From Cunninghamia lanceolata (lineage: Eukaryota; Streptophyta; Pinopsida; Cupressales; Cupressaceae), in contig BSBN01001017.1 in assembly GCA_027924645.1 (NCBI GenBank), forward strand, positions 8,272,501 to 8,336,500: a stretch of 64,000 nucleotides of DNA, in the 5' to 3' direction. The notes below the pieces were generated by a model. It saw only the letters and a program-made list of their open reading frames with translations, was not told where the DNA came from and did no database searches. The position numbers were made by a program, and so were the translations under genes. Below, piece after piece: positions 54,388 to 64,000 of this stretch (position 1 is the first letter of the stretch; every line of letters begins with the position of its first letter).

Positions 54388-56097
54388 CTTTCATACTTTA
54401 TGACTGCTCCATGGCTCTCAGTGAAACACGAGCATGTTTTAGTGTTCATTATTCTCTATTAAATCAAAGTATGCTCCCTTGGTGGTTGTTATGCTTGGAA
54501 ATTTAGAACAATGGCATGAAACTGGCATCAATCATCACAAAATGGGGCATGTAAACTACTTACAAATGGTCTTCTTTGAAGTCCTTAAGACTCATTACTC
54601 AAAACTTCCCAAACCAAACTTGATCAGTCCTTTATAATAAAAATTTCCCTAACTATCCCATACTACTCTTGCATGCACTATACCTTCAAGACTGTTCTAG
54701 CACCTGCACTTTGCAGAACTATAACTATTGTCCTTGAGGCTTGACCATTCCTACATTTTGGGATTTGGATGTCCATGCATCTTCAATCCATGTTATTGAT
54801 GAGATATCTTCATATACCTGCACATTCAGCAAACAAGTTAAGAAAACAAATGAGGCTAAGAGCCTCTCCTTGATGGTGATCTGATCTCCTCTTAGTTCCT
54901 TTTGGTACTTGTATAACTGCATTCTAGAGTTGTTTGTCTATTTTATCTTTTGATTAGATGCTTAATGACAAGTAGCATGTACATTTTTTTATTATTGCAT
55001 ATTGGAGTGATGGAATCCTGAGCTCTAACATATCCTTCTTTGTCTCTTTTTTGTAGGTCTCCTTGGAGATATCGATGATGATTCAGAAGACAATGCTGCC
55101 AACAGTGGGATTCGTCATTCAGGTAATGACAGATCCTTCTCCCTCCTATATGTTTCTGCTCCATTTCATATGTACTTGTTTTCTTTTATTGCATCATGTA
55201 CAGTTAATCCCATGGCTTGTGTGGGAGCATTTAAACACATTTCTCCTTATGAATATGAATAGCTATTTTATGCAATGTTTTTGTATATTGCTTCTTCTTT
55301 GTGAATCAATTGCATAAGGATAAACTAAAAATGGTTGCATGATACAGATGTTCATAATCATGAATGGATTTAGCAATATTTGTGTACCTTTTTTAGTTGA
55401 TAATGTATCAACTGTAAAGAATGAACAATGGAAACAACCTGCAACACAAACTGCAAGACATAGATTAGCTTTCCTTTCTCCTACCAGTCCTAGGATATCT
55501 CCTGCTATGTTGGAGTGTCCTTCCCATCTTATCTGGATCATGTAGCAGCTCTTACTAAGCTGCTACATGATTCTAGTAATATGATCACTGGAATGGCCCT
55601 CCACTAGGACAGTAGGCCTTCTAGAGCTGACTGAGAATCTTCAACCTTCTTTCCCTTTTCCCCTTGAACTTATCTGCTTCTTCAAAGCATCAAATCTTAG
55701 TGTTGTTCCAGCCTAACCTGATTGGGCTGAAAGCAAAATTAGGTAACAAAAAGTATTATTATTATACGTCTAATTTGAATATATTTGTAATTCTATTATG
55801 GTATAGAAATAATTTTATGTATAATTATCTATTGCAAGAGCATCTGTGTAGGGCCTAATTTTTACTAACAATTTCTTATGTGTATGATAGAGTTGTTTAT
55901 GAAATTATGATATAAGTTATAATGTGATTAGAATTTAGCAATAAGGTCTTGATATGGTTTAGTTAATTGATTTAAATTAATTATTCTTGTGTGTTGTAGG
56001 GAATAAGAGCTCTTTTATCATTATTTTTGGTAAAATTAAGACCATATGTCAATCACCTATGGGTAGGGTACTTGTTTATTCATAAAAAATATGTTTT
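54388..56097 (+). other. Possible remnant of an intron-containing gene
   Basis: A 66-bp segment (55057-55122) is bounded by a pyrimidine-rich 'ctcttttttgtag' acceptor and a 'gtaatg' donor. It reads as an acidic peptide containing DIDDDSEDNAANSGIRHS. A second acceptor, 'gcatgatacag', precedes 55348, where one frame stays open to 55545. Splicing the two in phase meets a stop after about eight codons, so this would be a pseudogene or chance. No family recognised, and the rest of the stretch shows nothing. Confidence 0.2.
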
Positions 56098-57618
56098 TGT
56101 TGGCAACATGGTCAAGAGACACTACTGATATGTTGGAGACTTGATGTTGTCATTGATAGAAATAATCAAACATGATTTGGAATAGTTCCTAAGACAAAGT
56201 TGTGTGTAGCCTTTTGGTCTAGAAAGACTAACTTAGCCAAAATTGACTAAGTATTGGGCAGTCTACCAAGATAGTGATAGTAATTCAGTTGGTACTCCTC
56301 CACAGTTGAAGATCATGATATGTGGTTTTGGTATGTCATACACAATCCTTTGGTGATGTTATGTTCTAGTATTCAAGTCCTGATAATCTCCATAAGTTAC
56401 ACACTATGATTTGTCTAAGTCCAGGTAAACAGAGTTGAGTCAAAAGTAGTGCAGAGTACTTGAGTAATCTGGTCCACATTCCTCCACTAATGATTACTTT
56501 GACTTGCAATTTTTAGGTATTGTAGATACATGTCATAAGCATCTAATCTCAAATTTGTAGAGCTTGAAGTGCATCAAATCATCATCTACAAGTTCTCCAA
56601 TATTGGCATTCAGTTTGACAGAGTTTCATAAAGTCAAAGTCATCAGTTTAGAGATCAACATCTCACCATATAAGAATATTATGATCTACATTTATGAAGG
56701 TATGATTGGTAATGTCTAATGAATGTCTGATATGAATTTTGGAGCCCCATGAGATCCGCATTAGAAGCTATGATATGACATACAATAAGGTTTAAGTGTG
56801 TACTTTGGGATAAGGTTGACACACAGTTGGATCTATGTGCGGTAACGAGATAATGTTTAGATCATTATTCTAAGTGGTTCAAAAATAAGTCTAGACCTAT
56901 ATGAAGATTCCCAAATGATTGGATGGGTTCGCATTATTGTTTGTGCAAAGGATCAAGCTGACAAGGTACAATTTTGGTATGCAAGTTTCATATTTTGCAT
57001 GCCAACCTAGTATTGGGATAATTCATGTTGCGGATATATATACTTGATAGATTTTGGTATTGGAGTGCGAAGGTTGTGTGAATGTGGTGCGAATTTGATG
57101 TGTATGTGACCTAAGGCAATCTTGTGATTATAAAAGAACAATCAGGTAGAAGAATAGAGTATATGTAAAGCAGAGCAGAAAAGTAGGGCAAATATAATGA
57201 AGACTTTTGAATCTGTATATGAGCTATCAATGGAATTGCATTCTAGCATTCTATAGATGCACTTGTAGCTGTCCTCTCTTGGTAGTGAACCACCCTTTCT
57301 CTATCTTCTCTTCTATATGGCAGTGAGCCTATTGCAGTGAGCACTTCTTTGGACAGTGAGTCTATGGGTAGTGAGCCTTTTGTAATCTGGTTTTGATATC
57401 ATAATATATTGTGAGCTAACAATCACCATGGTTTTTCCCTTTTTGGGTTTTCCACATAAAAATCCTGGTGTCTATGTGTTATGACTTTGTGGCTGCTCTT
57501 CTTATGTTTATCATGCTTCAATGTTATTGAATTTGGTAAATGGTTTAATGAATATGTAAATGAATGGTTTTATAGAATACTGATTCACCCCCCCTCGTAG
57601 TATTCCTTGTGTTCAACA
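56098..57618 (+). repeat. Lone copia LTR (solo LTR, or a 5' LTR with a damaged PBS)
   Basis: 1521 bp, TGTTGGCAACATGG to GTTCAACA. TATATATA near 57036. 'agtgagcc' words at 57285-57380. Signature 'accatggtttttcccttttt' near 57426. Terminal hairpin GAATACT (57575-57581) / AGTATTC (57599-57605). The flanks GTTTT and ATTTT match at four of five bases. However, the sequence after it (ATTTTAGAG) is also what a PBS would give after loss of GGTA. No gag follows. Confidence 0.75.
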
Positions 57619-57623
57619 ATTTT

Positions 57624-60600
57624 AGAGTTGCTTTAATGCATTTTTAGTTCATAAGAAAATGGGTGACGAGATTGGAAGTTGTAGAGTCTTCTCCTCTTGA
57701 AGAGTCTTCAAGCATCCAAGTCATGAAAAAAGAAATAAAAGGAAATCCCAAGAATCACATTTCTCCAAAAAAAATGGATGCCACAAGAAAGAAGAGGAAT
57801 ACAAGGAGTCATTGGATCCCAAAAGAAGAATATGAAAGTTGACAAAAGGAGATATAATTAGATGGAAGTTTGGCTTAAAAGGAGGATGGGAAAAAAAGAG
57901 AAGAGCCCAAGTTTATTTTTGATTTTTATAGGTCATAAAGAGGACATCCATAGCTAATGTTGAAGATAATTCTTCAAGGGAAATACATCCATTTCGATGA
58001 GGCAAAGAAAGCATACATCCATGGTGACTTGTTAGGTGAAAAATTTATAAATTTCATGAGGAGGACAATAGAATCATAGGTAGAAGAAAGGAAGCGCACA
58101 ACTGAATAAGATGGAAGCTCTCACATTAAGGAATCTTGAAATCTCTCTTCATGGGCATTTGGAGGTATTCTTCATTAATTAAATTCTTGAGGTATTTTCT
58201 TGAAAACTCACCATTATTTATGTTAATGTTTTTTTGAAAATTTTTAGGAAAACTTGTTGTCTCACAAAATTTATCTTTTCATAGGAATTATTTTATAAAA
58301 AGGTTTATGGGTTTTGAACATCTTGTTTTCATCTTTCTGAAACATGTTACAGTTTTAAATTTTATTAAGTATTAAGAAATTTATCGTGATTTTACTACTG
58401 TTGTAACCCTGCTAAAACCCTATTGTAAACCCTAGTGATGTTTTATAAACTACTCTCTGAAGGGGAAATGTATTGTAAAATCATTTCTGGGTTATGAGAA
58501 TATTTACTTAATATTTTTGGAAAATTTTATAGTTTTAAATTTTGTTAAGTATTTTGAAAGTTATGGCATTTTGATTACTGTTGTAAAAGAAATTGAAAAT
58601 CTAGGGTTTTGTTGGTAGTTTACTTTGTTGGACATGAATTATTTTCATTACATTAGTGTGTTAGATGAATTTGCATATTTTATTTCTTGGAATGGGTATG
58701 ATTAGATAATCTTTCATATATTTAGTTGCATGCAAAAATTAGATTTAATCAAGAATATACTTGTAGTGCAAGGTCAAATTAAACCCTTATGTTGATTAGT
58801 TTATAAGAACAATTGTTAGATCACACACACACACACACACATAGAGATATTGTATAGTTATTTGAATGTAAAAAATTAAAGCAAAATAATAGATCTTTGA
58901 TCTTTTAATATTTCTATCATTCATTATAATAGAGGGAATACTTTTGAGTAATTAAATCATTCTTGATTCATGATCAAGTTTGGGTTAAATCTAGATTTGA
59001 GGGAAAGGGATGATTGCAGTAAACACTACCCCCTCATCTTATAGAATTTTCTAATTGTTTTCTAGGTTTTATTCCCCTTACTCTTACCTTTCCAAGACAT
59101 CTTGAATTTTAGAATTCCACTAAGAAATAAGAAACTTATGATAGATTTACTACTGGGTGGTTTTTCATGTCAAGGCTATTTCTATTCAATTATTTCATTA
59201 AATATTCTTATTCTTAAATTTATTTCTATTCATTGAATTAAGTTTAAGATTGGATAGGAGACTAATTTAATTTATATAAATACATTTCCTTTTTAATACA
59301 TTATTTATATTATGTTTAGTATTATTTTGTGCTTGTATTGGTATCAATGGTAAGAGGTAGATTTTGGGTTTGAAAGAAGATAATAGGAAGATCTCATTAT
59401 TGTTTGTATCAAATCTTTGAACTAGGAATTTGTTGGATTATTTAGTTGTATTGGATTTTGAAGGACCAATGGTAGTTAGGTTGTACTTTAAGGAATTTAA
59501 ATTAATTTATAGGTCTTGTTCTTTAAAAAAAATCATAAGCATTATCATTTGATTCTTAGTATTATTATGATTTAAGTGAACCTTATACCTTTAATCGTAT
59601 AATTTATTCAATCTTGAATCTAAGGTATGTCTATGATTAGTTAGCTAGTTGCCTAAAGTTAAACCAATTATCATGTGATAGCCTAGTTTTAAATCAAGTT
59701 CTATCATGTTACCTTATGACTCAAATAAGAGAGCCTTGAATTCTTATCATGAATCTAGTATTTTTACTAGTACTATTATTTTCATGGATCTATGTATCTA
59801 AGTCAACCTTATGGTTGCAAGACAAGTTACCCCAAACTACGAAGCCTCTGCGCTCCGCGTACGTAGGCAAGGCCATCATGGATGAGCCCCCGAGGCTTTA
59901 GGTTTGGCTCTTAGGTCAGGTTTCCTTTCTCCATCATGTTTTGGAAGTGTAATACAATTATCTTATTTATTTGAGGAGACTAATTATTTTATCTAGTGTT
60001 GTAGAAAGCAAAACTTCACAGGAGTGCTGACATTGCAGCAGGGTAAACTAACTTGGATTGGTACAAGGTAACTATAAGGGATGTTAGTTAGAAAATGGTT
60101 GTATGGTAAGAGTTGAACATGTAATAATATTTCTTACCACTTGGTAGAATATTAGAAAATTATATCTGGTAATTGTAGGAAGGTAGTTGTATGTTTAATT
60201 TCTATGCCACAGGTTTAGAGTGATATATTTCTAGATATAATTGATGTGTTGATGTAAAAGAGTATATTGAACTTATGTTAATGTTTTGTTGTGTGAGAAG
60301 TTTACAAATATATTATCTTCCATCTTTCTTGATAAATAGACCTCGTAGGATAAGAGTTCCATCTATACATTTTATGATTAAATTTTTCTATGTTGACCTA
60401 AGCATTCATTTGAGATTTGTGCCATGATGTTTTAAAGTAACTATTGTATGTAATTTAGAATTTTTATCTTTCCTGTTGACTATTAATTTGTGTTGCTTAT
60501 AGTTGTGAAAGAAATGTTTAAATCTATGATTATCATTTTTTGACAAATGAATCAAAAAATTATGTTAATTGCATAAATTTGTTCAAAGCATGTATGATAT

Positions 60601-60981
60601 TGTATATTGGTCTAAAATTTTGTTCTTATGGATTTAACATTTTTAAAACTTTATTTAAATATTTATTAAATTAAATATGGTAATGATTTAAGTTTTGTGG
60701 TTCATGCTCATGTGTGGTAGCATGGACATGACAAATAAACCCCTCACACCTTCATTTGATAGATACACCCCTCTAGACCCACTAGCCCCTATCTCAAACT
60801 TATATGACTATCAAGACTCCAATTTAAAGGTCCCTTGACAAGAACCTTAGGGCTGGGTCATCCAACATAACCATTCCAACCAAGGCAAATAATGTCAAGT
60901 ACTTAAGATCCATCAATAGGACTAACCAATCACAAGCTATAGGGAAATGACCACCCTTGAATGGGTAATGAGGTATTGATA
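57624..60981. other. AT-rich DNA without supported genes
   Basis: Contains a CA microsatellite (58822-58841) and a short GC-rich patch (59835-59905) in otherwise very AT-rich sequence. No ORF with recognised motifs. Confidence 0.5.
58822..58841. repeat. (CA)n microsatellite
   Basis: About nine to ten CA dinucleotides in a row. Confidence 0.95.
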
Positions 60982-62476
60982 TGTACCAGACAACTGAGAG
61001 TGGGGGTTGAATCAGTTGTCACAAAACCTTAGCTTCATATGAATATCAAACCATCAACAACTTAATTACTTATAATAAGACTTAACCATGAAAGAATGAA
61101 ACCATAAACTTAATCACAATCACACATCCAACATAGTAGACACCAGTTTTTTAATGTGGAAAACCCTAAAAGGGAAAAACCACAATGGGTGTTAGCCCAC
61201 AGAAATATATGAGTTATAACAATACCTAAAAACAGAGGCTCACTACCCAAATTGTTCACTGCAAAGAACGACTCGCTGCCAAAGGGTGGCTCACTGCTAA
61301 GGGGTGGCTCACTACCAAAGTGGTGAACTGATTAAGTAGCATCTACTCCATGCTAGGATTCAGTTCCATTGAAGCACGATATAACTTCTTTGCTATGCTC
61401 TTTAACACCTTCTCACTTATCTCTTCATATTTGCATTCACCCCCACTTTTCACAACTCTATTACATGCTTTTATACAATTCATGAACCTTGGAATGTACA
61501 TCAAGGTCGGCATTACATTCATCAACCATTGGAACATTCTCTAAGGTCGGCATTACAAAACATACACAGAAATAGGTCTAGACCTATTAAAAAATTTAGC
61601 TAAGGAAAGATGTAGAGAAGTATGATGAACACACCACGCCTTAGCCAGAACTCAAACACAATCTTCCATGCCACAACACACTTCTACAATCTTCAATGTG
61701 TCTCCGCAAATAGTGAAATCAACCAAGTCAGCCAAGACTAGAGTTAACACTAGGTCTTCTTAGAACATTCTTCTTTCACAATCCAAGCTTCTCTTTGCAG
61801 ACCAATCCAAAGGTAGGAACATGATTAGGAGACATCCACAAGCACATTGTAATCACCAGGAACAACTGCACGATCTCTAACCACTCTGTCAAGAAGATGC
61901 TTCAGACTAGAGCATAGGAACAACACTGTCAGCCACTGTCATAAAGAAAGGATAGCTTGTAGACTGCCAAATCATGAACCATTGGAGTTGAAATCACTTA
62001 AAATCATCTCAGACTTAACTCTAGAACTGCAGATCAAAATAATTCAATGCAGAGGAATGTAGAGCATAATACTTTCTCCCTGTCTTTGTCAAACATACAG
62101 AAATAATTATTCACTCTGGTGAATATAACTCACTCAATTCTTCATACCAGAGGCTCAAACTCATAACATAGCATCTTTAGATGGACTTCTAAATAACTTC
62201 TAATCTACAAACAAAGATATTCATCCTACAGGAAATGCGGAGCAATCTCTTAGACTGTTCTTCTATATGCAATACACTATTTCCACTACAACTCACTGTT
62301 TCTATCGGAGAAGCTAATTTTCTAAATATCCTCAACATCAAGATTACTTACATGAGTAATTACAAAGCATCTTACTCATTACAAGAAAACAACAAGATAG
62401 GAGAAAATTTGACACCAATGACAACACAAATATGTTGACATCAATGACAACACCGATTAGGCACATGCTTGCAACA
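60982..62476 (-). repeat. 3' LTR of the terminal copia element
   Basis: About 1495 bp. The outer end begins 'tgtacc', followed by the 9-bp hairpin GACAACTGA (60989-60997) / TCAGTTGTC (61012-61020). The inner end is GCAACA at 62476. It carries inverted 'ggctcact' words at 61220-61320. Same family as 1-1497 and 18888-20310. Confidence 0.85.
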
Positions 62477-62794
62477 ATCTCCCGCTTTATCATTGATGGC
62501 AACATATGATGTGAAAAATTGTAAAGACCATCAAGACATGATTCTCCCCCTTTCTCTTTACACATCTATACTTTTTTTCTACTTCTAAGTTTTTCACATG
62601 ATTTCTCTCCCCCTTTGACATCAATGGCAAAGGGCACATACTTGCACTATGCTGCTCTGATCAAATTTGAACTTCTATAACCAACTCTTTTGTCATCATT
62701 CAGCTACTCCCCCTGAGAGGTAGCTCTTAGAACATCAATCCAAATCAAAGAATAAATCTTTGGGCACCACTGGACTGATGCATTCCTTTGCATC
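62477..62794 (-). other. 3' UTR with multiple polypurine tracts (terminal copia)
   Basis: Inverted tracts: 'atctcccgc' beside the LTR (62477), 'tctccccctttctc' near 62543, 'ctccccctttgac' near 62609 and 'ctccccctgagagg' near 62706. Confidence 0.75.
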
Positions 62795-64000
62795 TTAGTT
62801 TAGCGTTGGAGGGGTAATGACCCCTAATTTTTCCCTAAGATACTCAAAAGTATCCTTAGGCAGAGGCTTAGTGAAGATATCTGCAATTTGATCCTTTGTG
62901 GGCACATATTCCAACTTAACTTAATTCTCTATCACCTTTTCTCTCAAAAAGTGATACCTTATAGATATATGCTTTGTTCTTGAGTGCATCACTGGATTCT
63001 TGGAAATATTTATGGCACTTGTATTGTCACACAAGATTGCAATTGGATATTCATAAACAACTCTTATATCCTTCAAAGTCTGCTTCATCCATAACACTTG
63101 AGTACAACAACATGCTACTACAAAGAGATTGAATCTTGTTTCTTGCTCAACAATGAAACCAATCTATTTCCCAAGAAGAAAGCACCTCCACTTGTACTTT
63201 TTTTGTCATCAACATCTCCTACTAAATCAACATCTGTATAAGCACTGAGAGTAAAATCATTATCCTTTGGATACCATAAGCCATGATCTGGAGTGCCTTT
63301 TAAATACATTACGATTCTCTTTAATGCCATCACATGTGATTATCTTGATCAACTTGAAATCTTACAACAAGACAAACTGCATGCATAATATCAGGTCTGG
63401 TTTGAGTTAGAGTAATCCTCCAATCATGGATCTGTACTTTTTCTAATCAGTCTTGAGCAATTCATCAGTTTTGCTCAATTTGTAGCCAATCACCATGGGA
63501 GTACATACGAGTTTAGAGTCTTCCATCCCAAACTTATTTAACAACTATTTCACATACTTAGACTGAGATATGAAGATTCCTTTATCTAATTGATTGATTT
63601 GTAGACCTAGAAAGAAATTCATCTCACCAAACATAGACATCTCAAACTCTTTCTACATTTCACCAGCAAATTTCATACACATACCTTTATTTCCACCAAA
63701 GATGATATCGTCAACAAAGACTTCAACAATCAGAATTTGATCATCATTAATCTTGAAATAAAGATTACTGTCAGTAGTGCCTTTAATGAATCCTAACTGT
63801 AATAAGTACTTATCTAACCTTGCATACCAGGCCCTAGGAGCTTGCTTGAGTCCATACAATGATTTCTTCAACCTGCATACCATATCACCTTGATTTGATA
63901 GTTGGAATCCTTTCAGTTGCTCAATGTAGACTTCCTCTTCTAACTCCCCTTTCAGGAATGCAGACTTCACATCCATCTAATACACTTTGAAATCTTTGTG
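62795..64000 (-). pseudogene. Copia RT-RNase H, partial and broken (terminal element)
   Basis: From the window edge: '[20 protein letters not shown]', '[20 protein letters not shown]', then '[12 protein letters not shown]', the RT active site with FVDD. RNase H frames follow (63333-63118, 'GNRLVSLLSKKQDSISL'). The end is 'ITPPTLN'-like with a stop at 62795-62797. Stops and frame breaks between 63650 and 63330, and again after 63118, inactivate it. The N-terminal part of pol lies outside the window. Confidence 0.88.

Larger units (their letters stand above)
60982..64000 (-). mobile_element. Minus-strand copia element, 3' half (runs off the window)
   Basis: The 3' LTR, multiple polypurine tracts and RNase H/RT sequence are in the window; gag, protease, integrase and the 5' LTR would lie beyond 64000. 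Closest in sequence to the nested element at 18888-24894, but here the YVDD-region segment is retained (as FVDD). Confidence 0.88.

Overview
This window is repeat-dominated, gene-poor, AT-rich nuclear DNA from a plant. No intact host gene is visible. Almost all recognisable coding sequence belongs to LTR retrotransposons (Ty1/copia and Ty3/gypsy) primed by plant initiator-Met tRNA (PBS of the TGGTATCAGAGC type). Long nested insertions, many decayed old copies and wide gaps without genes suggest a large seed-plant genome, possibly a gymnosperm; that assignment is inference.

Layout. 1-4.8 kb: an LTR lying inside another LTR, then a decayed element with a zinc-knuckle gag and a second ORF of unknown function. 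5-6.6 kb: a possible LINE-like tail. 8.1-9.4 kb: a 64-bp satellite. 10.48-40.62 kb: two copies of a ~2.7-kb tandem duplication, each enlarged by later insertions. Copy 1 holds a copia element (11434-25771), itself broken by a TIR transposon in its integrase and by a second copia element (18888-24894) in its 3' LTR; copy 1 also has another TIR transposon (27193-28173). Copy 2 holds a larger TIR element (30906-40245) that received a chromodomain-type gypsy element (31716-39876). 44490-51881: a young, almost intact, pol-less LTR element on the minus strand. 53390-54383: a third TIR transposon copy. 56098-57618: a lone LTR. 60982-64000: the 3' half of a minus-strand copia element that runs off the window.

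The most interesting object is the 7.4-kb element at 44490-51881. Its 1089-bp LTRs differ at only 5 positions and it has a perfect 5-bp target duplication (CTCAT). It encodes a coiled-coil protein with four zinc knuckles but no capsid-like domain, followed by a long unrecognised reading frame split by one TAG and one ATGA stop/start. It has no protease, integrase or reverse transcriptase. The same order (knuckle gag, then a homologous second ORF) recurs as a decayed relative at 1.5-4.8 kb, so this is a lineage and not a single accident. The pol-less and pol-bearing copia elements share the PBS, a leader, a hairpin at the LTR end, a post-gag stem-loop and multiple polypurine tracts. That suggests trans-mobilisation of non-autonomous members by autonomous Sirevirus-like partners (inference).

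The insertion junctions are clean enough to order events: tandem duplication first, then copia into copy 1 and the TIR elements into copies 1 and 2, then the nested copia, the integrase-splitting TIR element and the gypsy element.
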